The notes under the pieces were generated by a model. That model did not search any database, had not been told where the DNA came from, and worked only from the letters and a program-made list of their open reading frames with translations. Shown in pieces: positions 35,242 to 44,940 of a stretch of 64,000 bases of DNA. A program made the translations under genes and the position numbers. Position 1 is the stretch's first letter. Each line of letters opens with the position of its first letter. Location of the stretch: NCBI RefSeq assembly GCF_036632915.2, contig NZ_CP155552.1, forward strand, positions 1,488,001 through 1,552,000, given 5' to 3'. This DNA comes from Faecalibacterium taiwanense (GTDB taxonomy: Bacteria; Bacillota; Clostridia; Oscillospirales; Ruminococcaceae).

Positions 35242-35287
35242 TTGCGCGCCGTATGCGGAAAGCCCGCTGCGGCGCATGTTTTTTTGT
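35242..35287 (+). terminator. Terminator of the GldAFG-like operon
   Basis: TGCGCGCCG...GCGG and CCGC...CGGCGCA pair imperfectly, followed by seven T. Confidence 0.6.
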
Positions 35288-35325
35288 TGCGGCGTGTAAA
35301 GCTTCGGCAAACATTGGCAGAGTGA

Positions 35326-35354
35326 TTGACATTTCAGCAAAGATTGATTAAGAT
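35326..35354 (+). promoter_or_regulatory. Promoter of potABCD
   Basis: A consensus TTGACA (35326-35331) and TAAGAT (35349-35354) are 17 bp apart. The expected first base of the RNA is about 35361. Confidence 0.75.
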
Positions 35355-35360
35355 AGACGA

Positions 35361-35481
35361 GACAGGGCAGAATAACTGCGCAATATAAGAGCCTGCTTTT
35401 GCAGGTTCTCCGGTCGTCATGGATGTTGTGCGGGGCTGGGTCGCCCTGGTACGAGGGATGGGGCATGGCCCTGTCTTTTTT
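35361..35481 (+). promoter_or_regulatory. Structured 5' leader with terminator-like end before potA
   Basis: The predicted RNA starts GACAGGGC (35361-35368), the exact complement of GCCCTGTC (35468-35475), which is followed at once by six T. Between them lie hairpins at 35369-35378 (GCAG/CTGC), about 35388-35409 (AGAGCCTGC/GCAGGTTCT) and 35435-35446 (GGGC/GCCC). The 5' arm can instead pair with GCCCTG at 35443-35448. This layout suggests a regulated attenuator or riboswitch. I do not recognise a known class. Confidence 0.55.
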
Positions 35482-35514
35482 CGTATCTGAGTTACAAGGA
35501 GGATAAAGTAAAAA

Positions 35515-36561
<1,047 letters not shown>

Positions 36562-36567
36562 GCCGCA

Positions 36568-37386
36568 ATGATGAAGATTTACGATAAAAAGCTGGCCTAT
36601 CCGTACTTTGTATGGATGACGCTGTTCACAGTGGTGCCTTTGATCATCGTGGTGTACTATGCATTTACGGATGCAAACGGAGCTTTCACGCTGGATAACC
36701 TCACCTCCATCAGCGGCTACGGCTCTGTGTTTGCCCGCAGCCTGCTGCTGGCCCTCATTGCCACGGTCATTTGTCTGGTCATTGCGTTCCCGGTGGGCTA
36801 TTTTCTTTCCCGCCTGCGGGTGAACAAGCAGCACATCATGCTCATGCTGGTTATGCTGCCCATGTGGATGAACTTCCTGCTGCGCACCTATGCATGGATG
36901 GGCCTGCTCAGCATCAACGGCCCGGTGAACGCTGTTCTGGGCGTGTTCGGCCTTGGCCCCTTCAATATACTCAACACCTCCGGCGCGGTGGTGCTGGGCA
37001 TGGTGTATAACTATGTGCCCTATATGATCCTGCCGCTGTACACCAGCATGACCAAGATCGACCAGAGCCTGGTGGAAGCTGCGCAGGATCTGGGCGCTTC
37101 CACCACCAAGACCCTTCTCCGGGTGCTCATTCCCATGAGCGTGCCCGGCATCAGCACCGGCATCACCATGGTGTTCGTCCCGGCGGTGTCCACCTTTGTT
37201 ATCAGCCGTATGCTGGGCGGCGGCTCCAACCTGCTCATTGGCGATCTGATCGAGATGCAGTTTCTGGGCAACAGCTACAATCTGAACGTGGGTTCTGCCA
37301 TGAGCCTTGTGCTGATGATCATTGTGCTGCTGTGCATGAGCTTCACGTCCAGCTTTGACGAAGATGAAATGGAGGGCGTGTCCTGA
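36568..37386 (+). CDS. potB: Spermidine/putrescine ABC permease PotB
   Basis: A 272-residue protein with six membrane segments. The EAA loop is VEAAQDLGASTTKTLLRVLI, contacting PotA. ATG 36568 or the adjacent ATG 36571 can serve as start after GAGGGGTGAG. Its stop shares a base with the potC start. Confidence 0.94.
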   Translation: MMKIYDKKLAYPYFVWMTLFTVVPLIIVVYYAFTDANGAFTLDNLTSISGYGSVFARSLLLALIATVICLVIAFPVGYFLSRLRVNKQHIMLMLVMLPMWMNFLLRTYAWMGLLSINGPVNAVLGVFGLGPFNILNTSGAVVLGMVYNYVPYMILPLYTSMTKIDQSLVEAAQDLGASTTKTLLRVLIPMSVPGISTGITMVFVPAVSTFVISRMLGGGSNLLIGDLIEMQFLGNSYNLNVGSAMSLVLMIIVLLCMSFTSSFDEDEMEGVS

Positions 37387-38231
37387 TGAAAACGAAACAT
37401 CTGCGCCTGATGCAGCGCGTCTATATCGTGCTGTTTTTCTGCTTCATGTACCTGCCCATTGCATACATGATCGTATTCAGCTTCAACCAGTCCAAGGGCT
37501 ATTCGCTCTTCACCGGCTTTACCCTCAAGTGGTACTCCAGCCTGCTGCACAACTCCTCCATCCTGCATGCGCTGCTGGTCTCGCTGGAAGTGGCTCTGAT
37601 CTCTGCGGTCATTGCCACTGTGCTGGGTACAGCGGCAAGTCTGGGCATTGCGTCCATGGGCCGCGGGAGCCGCCTTGTCGTCACCAACATCACCTATATC
37701 CCGGTGGTCAACCCGGAGATCATCACCGGCATCTCGCTCATGCTGCTGTTTGTGGCCTACCAGCGCTTTGCCGGGGGTGTCTCCTGGCTGCCGGATACCA
37801 TCATGGGCTTCCCGACGCTGCTCATTGCGCATATCGCGTTCAATGTGCCATATGTCATCTTCAACGTCACGCCCAAGCTCAAGCAATTGGATATCAAGCT
37901 GTATGAGGCAGCGCTCGACCTTGGCTGCGACCCCAAGCAGGCCTTCTTCAAGGTCATCCTGCCGGAGATCAGCCCGGCCATCCTGTCGGCATTCCTCATC
38001 TGCCTGACCTATTCCATCGACGACTTCATGATCTCCTATTTCAACTGCGGCACGGTGGAAACGCTGCCCATCGCCATCTACTCCATGACCCGTAAAAAGG
38101 TCAGCCCGGAGATCTATGCGCTGTCCACCATCATGTTCGTGGTCATTCTGTGCATCATTCTGATCTCCAACGCAATGGAGAGCCGCAGCTACCGCCGCGA
38201 CCAGAAGGCGCTGAGAGGGGAGGGCGTGTGA
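37386..38231 (+). CDS. potC: Spermidine/putrescine ABC permease PotC
   Basis: A 281-residue protein with six membrane segments. The EAA-type loop is YEAALDLGCDPKQAFFKVIL, and SIDDFMISYFNCGTVETLP is typical of PotC. It overlaps both neighbours by one base, indicating coupled translation. Confidence 0.94.
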   Translation: MKTKHLRLMQRVYIVLFFCFMYLPIAYMIVFSFNQSKGYSLFTGFTLKWYSSLLHNSSILHALLVSLEVALISAVIATVLGTAASLGIASMGRGSRLVVTNITYIPVVNPEIITGISLMLLFVAYQRFAGGVSWLPDTIMGFPTLLIAHIAFNVPYVIFNVTPKLKQLDIKLYEAALDLGCDPKQAFFKVILPEISPAILSAFLICLTYSIDDFMISYFNCGTVETLPIAIYSMTRKKVSPEIYALSTIMFVVILCIILISNAMESRSYRRDQKALRGEGV

Positions 38232-39463
38232 TGAAACGTTTTGCTGTGTTGCTGCTGGCGCTGGCAATGGCGGTCTGCTGTGCAATGCCCGCCTTTGCCG
38301 CCGGCACCATCGAAGTCACCGAGGATGTCTCGGTATCGGACGATTACGACTGGACCCGCTTCAAGGGCCAGAACGTGGCCATCAATGTCTATAACTGGGG
38401 CGAGTACATCTCCAACGGCTCGGACGACAGCGTGGACGTGGTGGCGGCTTTTGAAAAGCTCACCGGCATCAAGGTGAACTACACCACCTTCGACTCCAAC
38501 GAGTCCATGTACGCAAAGCTCAAGTCCGGTGCAGCCAACTACGATGTGGTCATTCCGTCGGATTACATGGTGGCAAAAATGATCGCCGAGGGGATGCTCA
38601 AGCCTCTGAACTACGACAATATCCCGAACTTCAAAAAGATCAATCAGGAATACGTGAATCCGGATTACGATCCGCAGAATGCCTACACCGTGCCCTATAT
38701 GCTCTGCACCACCGGCATCATTTATAACACCACCATGGTGGACAAAGCGCCCACCAGCTGGGCCGACCTGTGGGACGAGCAGTACGCAGGCAATATCCTG
38801 ATGTTCAACAACAGCCGCGATGCTTACGCCATTGCTGCTTTTAAGAGCGGCCACGATATCAACCCGCAGTCCACCGAAGAGGCGGATGAGGTGGTGGAAG
38901 AGCTGAAGGCTCAGAAGCCGCTGGTGCAGGCCTACGTCATGGACGAGATTTTTGATAAGATGATCGGCGGCGAGGCAGCCGTCGGTGTGTACTACTCCGG
39001 CGATGCCATCACCATGATCGACGATAATCCCGACCTTGCATGGGTGTTCCCGGAAGAAGGCAGCGTGCTTTCCGTGGACTGCATGACCATTCCTGCTGCC
39101 AGCGAACATCAGGAAGCTGCGGAAATGTTCATTAACTTCATGTGTGAGACGGATATCGGCAAGGCAAACGCCGAGTACATCGGCTACACCACCCCCATGC
39201 AGGATGTGTGGGAGGTGCTGGACGAGGATCTGAAGGAGAGCGAGATCGCTTATCCGTCCGAAGAGAAAGCCGCCAAGGAAAAGGTGTTCACTGCCCTGAG
39301 CGACGATGTGAACAGCGAGCTGGACGTGAAGTGGAGCGAAATGAAGAGCTACGACGAGGGTGGCAGCAGTTTGCTGTTCCTTGCGCTGCTGGCAGCCATG
39401 GTAGCGCTGGCCTGCTTCAACATCTGGCGCAAGGTCCGCAGGCGCAACCGCAATCAGTATTAA
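38231..39463 (+). CDS. potD: Polyamine-binding protein PotD with C-terminal membrane anchor
   Basis: A 410-residue protein with a signal peptide (FAVLLLALAMAVCCAMPAFA) and a PotD fold beginning at INVYNWGEYISNGSDDSVDV. Ligand-region stretches include VIPSDYMVAKMIAEG and WADLWDEQYAGNILM. The C-terminus adds a hydrophobic helix (LLFLALLAAMVALACF) and an arginine-rich tail, so the protein is probably tethered by its C-terminus instead of a lipid. ATG 38231 is chosen at the potC stop. The frame opens 27 codons earlier inside potC. Confidence 0.93.
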   Translation: MKRFAVLLLALAMAVCCAMPAFAAGTIEVTEDVSVSDDYDWTRFKGQNVAINVYNWGEYISNGSDDSVDVVAAFEKLTGIKVNYTTFDSNESMYAKLKSGAANYDVVIPSDYMVAKMIAEGMLKPLNYDNIPNFKKINQEYVNPDYDPQNAYTVPYMLCTTGIIYNTTMVDKAPTSWADLWDEQYAGNILMFNNSRDAYAIAAFKSGHDINPQSTEEADEVVEELKAQKPLVQAYVMDEIFDKMIGGEAAVGVYYSGDAITMIDDNPDLAWVFPEEGSVLSVDCMTIPAASEHQEAAEMFINFMCETDIGKANAEYIGYTTPMQDVWEVLDEDLKESEIAYPSEEKAAKEKVFTALSDDVNSELDVKWSEMKSYDEGGSSLLFLALLAAMVALACFNIWRKVRRRNRNQY

Positions 39464-39526
39464 ACGCAAAGGAGGCTGCTGCACAGAACAACGTGCAGTG
39501 GTCTCTTTTTATAGAAAGGAAAAACC

Positions 39527-40264
39527 ATGGAACAGTTCTTTTACACCGAGACCATGACAGTCATGAACGCAGATGCCGACTTCCGCAGCCTGCTCAAGCC
39601 CAGCGCCCTGCTGCGCTATGTGGAGCAGATTTCGACAGACCACGCCCGCGCCTTTGGTATGGATGACCAGTTCTTCAAAGATCGCGGTGTGACCTTTCTG
39701 GTGGGCAAGCAGGCCCTGAAATTTGACCGCGTGCCCCAGCGTGCCGAAACGCTGACCCTTACCTCCCGGGCGCAGGTCAGCAAACACGGTTCGGTCAAAC
39801 GCATCACCACCCTGACCGATGCCGAGGGCAAAGAGGTGGCTATGGTGGACTGCCGCTGGATCGTGGCAAGCCTTGCCGAGGGCCGTATCCTGCGGGAGCC
39901 GGGCTGGACGGTGGAGAATTTCTGGAACGATACGGTGGAGGACGAGCTGCCTTTGCAGCTGCACAAGTGCAAGGATGGTCTGACCAGCGCAGGGGAGTGG
40001 ACGGTGCATTATTCCCAGTGCGATCTGAACGGCCATTTGAACAACGCATTCTATCTGGACCTTGTCTGCGATGCGCTGCCGCTGGAAGTGATGCGCAAAG
40101 GCCCCGTGACCTTTGCTTCTATCAACTACCACCGCGAGATCCCGATGGGAGAAACGGCAGAGGTGTTTTATGCTCCTTCGGCGGATGGCTGGTATGTGGT
40201 CGGAAAGCACAACGGCCAGACCAGCTTTGAGTGCTATCTGGAGGTGGGAAAGACAAACGTGTAA
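39527..40264 (+). CDS. Acyl-ACP thioesterase
   Basis: A 245-residue double-hotdog protein of the FatA/FatB-like bacterial family. It hydrolyses acyl-ACP to free fatty acid in the cytoplasm. The first hotdog covers about 1-130. The second includes the conserved block QCDLNGHLNNAFYLDL near residue 165, matching the N-x-H-x-N-N pattern. AAAGGA precedes the ATG. It follows potD by 63 bp, with a weak hairpin between, and is probably a separate unit. Confidence 0.9.
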   Translation: MEQFFYTETMTVMNADADFRSLLKPSALLRYVEQISTDHARAFGMDDQFFKDRGVTFLVGKQALKFDRVPQRAETLTLTSRAQVSKHGSVKRITTLTDAEGKEVAMVDCRWIVASLAEGRILREPGWTVENFWNDTVEDELPLQLHKCKDGLTSAGEWTVHYSQCDLNGHLNNAFYLDLVCDALPLEVMRKGPVTFASINYHREIPMGETAEVFYAPSADGWYVVGKHNGQTSFECYLEVGKTNV

Positions 40265-40441
40265 ATCGTTGATTTCTCAAGAGAACCGCTGCGCCGCTTT
40301 TAGCTGAAAATAAGCGAGCAATGCAAAAAAGCGTCACCCGTGCAGAAAAAACGGCGCATTTTGAGAATTGCATCCTCTGAGGAACAGGGAGTACTCTTTT
40401 ATTAGAAGGATCTTCTGATTGTCCAAAGGAGGATAAAACAA

Positions 40442-40729
40442 ATGAAAAAACATCTCCGAGTCCTTGCGGCCGTTCTGGTACTGTGCTTCAGTCTGCTGTG
40501 CCCGGCGGCATCTGCCGCCAGTGTACAGACTGCGGCCTGCAAGCCGTCCACTGCAGCCGTTCAGACCATTTCTGCCGGCAAAAAGACGGAGCAGATGGTC
40601 TGGGTCCCAACGCACGGCGGCAAAAAATATCACAGCAAGTCTACCTGCAGCAATATGAAAGACCCGGAAAAGGTTACATTATCGACAGCAAAAGCGGAAG
40701 GCATCACTGCTTGCAAAAAGTGCTATTAA
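40442..40729 (+). CDS. Small secreted Cys/His-containing protein
   Basis: A 95-residue protein with a clear signal peptide (VLAAVLVLCFSLLCPAASAA) and a C-terminal module VWVPTHGGKKYHSKSTCSNM followed by TACKKCY. The H-x4-C and C-x2-C pattern recurs at the ends of many Firmicute secreted or nuclease-like proteins and looks like a small metal-binding knuckle. No function is assigned. AAAGGAGG sits 7 bp before the ATG. It stands alone, with a terminator 20 bp after the stop. Confidence 0.75.
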   Translation: MKKHLRVLAAVLVLCFSLLCPAASAASVQTAACKPSTAAVQTISAGKKTEQMVWVPTHGGKKYHSKSTCSNMKDPEKVTLSTAKAEGITACKKCY

Positions 40730-40749
40730 GAAAATAAAGAATGATCTGC

Positions 40750-40785
40750 AAAGCCCTTGCCGGAAATTTTCTGGCAGGGGCTTTA
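40750..40785 (+). terminator. Terminator of the small secreted protein gene
   Basis: AAAGCCCTTGCC and GGCAGGGGCTTT stem with TATAT after it. Confidence 0.75.
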
Positions 40786-40839
40786 TATGTGTCTACAAAA
40801 AGTTAACAAAAGAAATTACAGAAAAATTACAAAACCCTA

Positions 40840-40868
40840 TTGCAAAATGGTTTCAAAAGAGTTACAAT
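40840..40868 (+). promoter_or_regulatory. Promoter of a candidate non-coding RNA
   Basis: TTGCAA (40840-40845), 17 bp, TACAAT (40863-40868), with no start codon or ribosome site suited to a gene in the following 180 bp. Confidence 0.6.
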
Positions 40869-40874
40869 ATGGTT

Positions 40875-41050
40875 ACAGCAAGGGCATAAGCCCTGCTGAG
40901 TGTGAAATCTTTTTCTTCTTGTTTTTTGGGATATCGGGCACAGGTTCTCCTCCTCCGGCTGTTCTCCTTCACAGTCGTGATCCATGTGCCGCACAGGCGG
41001 TATCCCGCTTCGTGTGCAAAAAAGCTCGTCCGTTCTGGACGAGCTTTTTT
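40875..41050 (+). ncRNA. Candidate structured small RNA of about 176 nt
   Basis: The stretch runs from the expected start of the promoter at 40840 to a perfect terminator at 41018-41050. A 5' hairpin (AGCA-GGGC / GCCC-TGCT, loop ATAA, 40877-40897) is followed by a U-rich linker and a second domain. That domain is closed by GGGATA (40928-40933) with TATCCC (41001-41006) and GGCAC (40937-40941) with GTGCC (40986-40990). Short frames on both strands here look accidental. It lies between the small secreted protein gene and guaB. I cannot assign it to a known RNA family. Confidence 0.5.
41018..41050. terminator. Strong bidirectional terminator
   Basis: AAAAAAGCTCGTCC and GGACGAGCTTTTTT form a perfect 14-bp stem with a 5-nt loop. 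Confidence 0.9.
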
Positions 41051-41172
41051 GCATCCATAAATCACGCAAAAACCGGCTTCTCATGCGGGAAAGTATGACC
41101 TTACGCCATTTTGGTGGGCAATTTGCCTGTTTTTCTGCAAAGGACATTTACAAAGTTTGGCGCGGCGGGGGT

Positions 41173-41201
41173 TTGTATTCCGGCTGGCTTTGTGGTACAG
41201 T
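41173..41201 (+). promoter_or_regulatory. Promoter of guaB
   Basis: TTGTAT (41173-41178), 17 bp, TACAGT (41196-41201). The leader is about 68 nt. Confidence 0.55.
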
Positions 41202-41275
41202 ATATACAATCAATTTATAGGTTGCAAACATGAATCCGATTGATGTTGATGCGTTAAGAGAAAAGGAGTTTGAAC

Positions 41276-42790
41276 ATGGCTTATTTCTATAAAGAACCTT
41301 CCCGCACTTTCGGTGAATATCTGCTGATCCCCGGCTATTCCTCTGCAGAGAATATCCCCACGGCTGTCAGCCTCAAGACCCCGCTGGTCAAGTACCGCAA
41401 GGGCGAGGAGGAGTGCCCCCTGCAGATGAATATTCCCATGATCAGCGCCATCATGCAGGCGGTCTCTGGCGATAAGCTGGCCATTGCACTGGCCCGTCAG
41501 GGCGGCGTGTCCTTCATCTACGGCTCTCAGAGCATTGAGAACGAGGCTGCCATGGTGCGCCGCGTCAAGAGCTTCAAGGCCGGTTATGTCGTGTCCGATT
41601 CCAACCTGGCCCCCACTGCCACCCTGCACGATGTGCTGGAGCTGAAGGCGCGCACCGGCCACTCCACCATTGCCATCACTGCCGATGGCACTCCGAGCGG
41701 CAAGCTGCTGGGTATTGTTGCATCTCGTGACTACCGCATCAACCACACTCCGGATGATGCCCCTGTCACCACCTTCATGACCCCGCTTGAAAAGCTGGTC
41801 ACTGCACCGGAGAACACCTCCCTGCACGACTGCAACAACATCATCTGGGATAACAAGATCAACACCCTGCCTCTGGTGGATGCCGAGGGCAACCTGAAGT
41901 ATATGGTGTTCCGCAAGGACTACGACTCCCACAAGAAGAACGCCAATGAACTGCTGGATAAGAACAAGAGCTATGTGGTGGGCGCAGGCATCAACACCCG
42001 CGATTACGCTGAGCGCGTGCCCGCACTGGTGGATGCCGGTGTGGATGTGCTGTGCATCGACTCTTCCGAGGGTTACTCCGAGTGGCAGAGCCGCACCATC
42101 GGCTGGATCCGTGAGCACTACGGCGATACCGTCAAGGTGGGCGCAGGCAACGTTGTGGATGCCGAGGGCTTCCGCTTCCTGGCCGAGGCTGGTGCAGACT
42201 TCGTGAAGATCGGCATTGGCGGCGGTTCTATCTGCATCACCCGCGAGACCAAGGGCATTGGCCGTGGTCAGGCTACCGCTGTCATCGAGGTGGCAAAGGC
42301 CCGCGATGAGTACTATAAGGAGACCGGCATCTACGTGCCCATCTGCTCCGACGGCGGCATCGTCCACGATTACCACATCACTCTCGCACTGGCTATGGGC
42401 GCAGACTTCGTGATGCTGGGCCGCTACTTTGCCCGCTTTGACGAAAGCCCCACGAATAAGGTGCGCATCAACGGCCAGTATATGAAGGAGTACTGGGGCG
42501 AAGGCTCCAACCGTGCCCGCAACTGGCAGCGCTACGATCTGGGCGGTTCCAGCAAGCTGAGCTTTGAGGAAGGCGTGGACAGCTACGTGCCCTATGCCGG
42601 TCCTCTGGCTGACGGTGTGCAGACCACTCTGTACAAGGTCAAGAGCACCATGTGCAACTGCGGCGCTCTGTCCATCCCGGAGCTGCAGCAGAAAGCAAAG
42701 CTGACCGTGGTTTCCTCTACCTCCATCGTTGAGGGCGGCAGCCACGACGTTGTGCTGAAGAATGCTACCCCCAATATCATCAACGGTTAA
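41276..42790 (+). CDS. guaB: IMP dehydrogenase
   Basis: A 504-residue protein that oxidises IMP to XMP, the committed step of GMP synthesis. The barrel has the catalytic loop [20 protein letters not shown] with the active Cys. CBS domains lie in the middle (about 95-215), and a flap region contains [16 protein letters not shown]. The C-terminal [15 protein letters not shown] replaces the usual ending and is seen in the clostridial subgroup. ATG 41276 is chosen for AAAGGAG 8 bp upstream. A TTG two codons earlier is less suitable. Confidence 0.94.
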   Translation: MAYFYKEPSRTFGEYLLIPGYSSAENIPTAVSLKTPLVKYRKGEEECPLQMNIPMISAIMQAVSGDKLAIALARQGGVSFIYGSQSIENEAAMVRRVKSFKAGYVVSDSNLAPTATLHDVLELKARTGHSTIAITADGTPSGKLLGIVASRDYRINHTPDDAPVTTFMTPLEKLVTAPENTSLHDCNNIIWDNKINTLPLVDAEGNLKYMVFRKDYDSHKKNANELLDKNKSYVVGAGINTRDYAERVPALVDAGVDVLCIDSSEGYSEWQSRTIGWIREHYGDTVKVGAGNVVDAEGFRFLAEAGADFVKIGIGGGSICITRETKGIGRGQATAVIEVAKARDEYYKETGIYVPICSDGGIVHDYHITLALAMGADFVMLGRYFARFDESPTNKVRINGQYMKEYWGEGSNRARNWQRYDLGGSSKLSFEEGVDSYVPYAGPLADGVQTTLYKVKSTMCNCGALSIPELQQKAKLTVVSSTSIVEGGSHDVVLKNATPNIING

Positions 42791-42803
42791 CACGTTTGTT
42801 CTG

Positions 42804-42841
42804 AAAGCCGCCCATGCTGTTTGTGTATGGGCGGCTTTTTC
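42804..42841 (+). terminator. Terminator of guaB
   Basis: AAAGCCGCCCAT and ATGGGCGGCTTT stem with a T tract. Confidence 0.88.
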
Positions 42842-42875
42842 TTACCGGAAATTGACCGGGATTTTCCAAAAATGC

Positions 42876-42904
42876 TTGCACCGCTCTGCGTTTGGTGATA
42901 TCAT
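42876..42904 (+). promoter_or_regulatory. Promoter of pncB
   Basis: TTGCAC (42876-42881), 17 bp, TATCAT (42899-42904). The leader to 43015 is about 105 nt and GC-rich. No known riboswitch is recognised in it. Confidence 0.5.
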
Positions 42905-43014
42905 GATAGAAACGCACTGTCAAGACAGGCAGGCGCGCAAACCTTCCCACAGGTCAGAACGGCAGGGGACAGCAAGGAGCCTTTGCCGGGTGTAAAGAAG
43001 AGAGGATACTATTC

Positions 43015-44532
43015 ATGGACGAAATCAAGGTTGTGCCTTATATTCCAGATGAGGACTACGACAACCCCGCAATGGTCGTGGATTTTTATGAATTTACAAT
43101 GGCAAACTGCCTGTTCCTGCACGGATTCAAGGACACCACGCTGGTGTTTGATATGTTCTTCCGCAAGAACCCGGATGCTCAGGGCTACTCCATCAGCGCC
43201 GGTCAGCGCAAGCTGACCCGCTTCCTGCTGAACTACCACTTCAATGCACAGGATATCTGGTGGCTGCGCACCAAGGGCATGAGTGAGGAATTCTGCGAGT
43301 ATCTGCGCACCTATCAGTGGAAGGGCGACATGTACGCTCTGCCTGAGGGCACGGTGGCATACCCGCATGTGCAGATGGTGCGCATCGAGTGCGACCTCGT
43401 GGGCGCAATTTTGATCGAGACCTACCTGCTGCAGACCATGAACTTCCACAGTCTGATCGCCACCAAGGCTACCCGCGTCACCGGCCTGAACACCCACACG
43501 CCCCGCAGCGTGATGGAATTCGGCACCCGCCGTGCGCAGGGCGAAAGCGCTGGCAACGATGGTGCATATGCTGCTGTTCTGGGCGGCTGCGTGGGCACTG
43601 CCAACTGTTTGGCCGAGATGAAGTTCGGCGCGGAGGTCAAGGCTGTGGGCACCGTAGCGCACAGCTTCATCGAGTTCTTCCCCACGGAGTTTGATGCCTT
43701 CAAGGCCTTTGCCGATACCTACCCGGATTCGGTCAGTCTGCTGCTGGACACCTATAATATCATGGAGAGCGGTCTGCCCAACCTCATTAAACTGGACGAT
43801 TACCTCATCGAAAAATACCCCAACGACCCGAACCGCCGCGTCAAGAGCGCCCGTATCGACTCCGGCGACCTGGCCCGCGGCTCCAAGCGCCTGCGCAAGG
43901 CACTGGATGCGGCCGGTAAACCTTACATCAAACTGGTGGCTTCCAATGGTCTGGACGAAAAGAAGATCGCCAACATGGAGCTGTATGAGCACGCTCATTT
44001 TGACTCCTACGGCGTGGGCGAAAACCTGATCACCTCTGCTTCCGACCCCGTGTTCGGCGGTGTGTACAAGCTGGTGGCGGTCAAGCAGCCGGATGGCAGC
44101 TACACTCCCAAGATGAAGTGCTCGGATTCCGCCAGCAAGGCCATCATTCCGGGCAAGAAGATGCCGTGGCGTCTCTACGATGAAAATGGCCAGGCCCAGT
44201 GTGACCTGATCGCCATGGATGATGAAGTCATCGAGGCGGGCAAGCCCGTCACGATGGTCAATCTGGACTCCGATGCCATCGAGCGCACCGTCACCATTAC
44301 CCCCACCAAGGTCAAAAAGCTGCTGGTGCCGCATGTGCTGAATGGTCAGCTGGCCATTGAGCTGCCTTCGATCGCAGAGAAGAAGGCCTACATTGCAAAG
44401 CAGCTCACCGAGGAGACCTGGGAGAGCGAGCTGCGTCTGGAGTGCCCGCATAAGCACTATGTGAACATGACCCCGGCTGTGGCCGAGTGCCGTTCCAAGA
44501 TGTATGCAGAGCTGCACGGCGGCAAGGTGTAA
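43015..44532 (+). CDS. pncB: Nicotinate phosphoribosyltransferase
   Basis: A 505-residue enzyme converting nicotinate and PRPP to nicotinate mononucleotide for NAD salvage. The family blocks are DFYEFTMANCLFLHGFKDT, FGTRRAQGESAGNDGAYAA (with the conserved FGTRR), ARIDSGDLARGSKRLRKAL and the ASNGLDE stretch. Length fits the long bacterial form. GAGAGGA precedes the ATG. The gene stands alone and ends in a terminator shared with the convergent tRNA. Confidence 0.94.
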   Translation: MDEIKVVPYIPDEDYDNPAMVVDFYEFTMANCLFLHGFKDTTLVFDMFFRKNPDAQGYSISAGQRKLTRFLLNYHFNAQDIWWLRTKGMSEEFCEYLRTYQWKGDMYALPEGTVAYPHVQMVRIECDLVGAILIETYLLQTMNFHSLIATKATRVTGLNTHTPRSVMEFGTRRAQGESAGNDGAYAAVLGGCVGTANCLAEMKFGAEVKAVGTVAHSFIEFFPTEFDAFKAFADTYPDSVSLLLDTYNIMESGLPNLIKLDDYLIEKYPNDPNRRVKSARIDSGDLARGSKRLRKALDAAGKPYIKLVASNGLDEKKIANMELYEHAHFDSYGVGENLITSASDPVFGGVYKLVAVKQPDGSYTPKMKCSDSASKAIIPGKKMPWRLYDENGQAQCDLIAMDDEVIEAGKPVTMVNLDSDAIERTVTITPTKVKKLLVPHVLNGQLAIELPSIAEKKAYIAKQLTEETWESELRLECPHKHYVNMTPAVAECRSKMYAELHGGKV

Positions 44533-44545
44533 AATAAGCAAAATA

Positions 44546-44581
44546 AAAAGCCCCTCAAGCGTAAGCTTGGGGGGTCTTTTT
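44546..44581. terminator. Bidirectional terminator between pncB and tRNA-Leu
   Basis: AAAAAGCCCCTCAAGC and GCTTGGGGGGTCTTTTT form a long stem flanked by A and T runs. Confidence 0.85.
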
Positions 44582-44582
44582 A

Positions 44583-44666
44583 TGCCGCCGACGGGGGTCG
44601 AACCCGTACTCTGTCTCCAGAAAGGGATTTTAAGTCCCTCGTGTCTGCCAATTTCACCACAGCGGC
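44583..44666 (-). tRNA. tRNA-Leu, anticodon UAA
   Basis: Acceptor GCCGCTG/CGGCGGC with discriminator A, D-loop GGTGAAATTGGCAGAC, anticodon stem AGGGA/TCCCT around CTTAAAA, a long variable arm and GGTTCGACCCC. CCA is not encoded. It is the third tRNA-Leu in the window. Confidence 0.95.
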
Positions 44667-44790
44667 ATACAACGCTAATAATAATACAATAGAATGGCTT
44701 CTTTGTCAAGAAAAAGCACGGAGCCCGTCTCTTCATCCTCCATTCACGATTCATTTGTAAAAAGTGCTTTTTCTTTCCGTGGTTTCATGG

Positions 44791-44940
44791 TATAATAACC
44801 TTCAGATACGGTTTTCCGGGCCGTAGCCGCATGCTTTGGCAGCGCGGCAGAAGAGGGCAGAGCGGGCAGCGTACCGCTCTGCTGGGGCAGTGCCCGCAAG
44901 ATAGGGCGGGCGGGAAATACAAAAAGAGAGGCGAATCGAG
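44791..44940 (+). promoter_or_regulatory. Promoter -10 and GC-rich leader of the hydratase gene
   Basis: An extended -10 TGGTATAAT (TATAAT at 44791-44796) has only a weak -35. The leader of about 140 nt contains a perfect 9-bp hairpin GCAGAGCGG/CCGCTCTGC (44857-44865 with 44874-44882). No terminator or known motif is seen. The remaining DNA between the tRNA and 44791 holds nothing recognisable. Confidence 0.4.

Noticed and set aside
35361..35481. Guanidine (ykkC-type), purine, TPP or preQ1 riboswitch before potA
   Set aside because: None of the conserved core strings of those classes could be found. It is left as an unclassified leader.
40875..41050. 6S RNA, tmRNA, SRP RNA or RNase P RNA
   Set aside because: The 5' and 3' ends do not form the long 6S stem, and the conserved SRP and RNase P strings are absent.
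40757..41147. Short frames on both strands over the candidate small RNA
   Set aside because: They read through the terminator and hairpins and lack ribosome sites. A structured RNA explains the region better.
42905..43014. Riboswitch in the pncB leader
   Set aside because: GC-rich, with no clear terminator and no motif I can match to a known NAD-related RNA.
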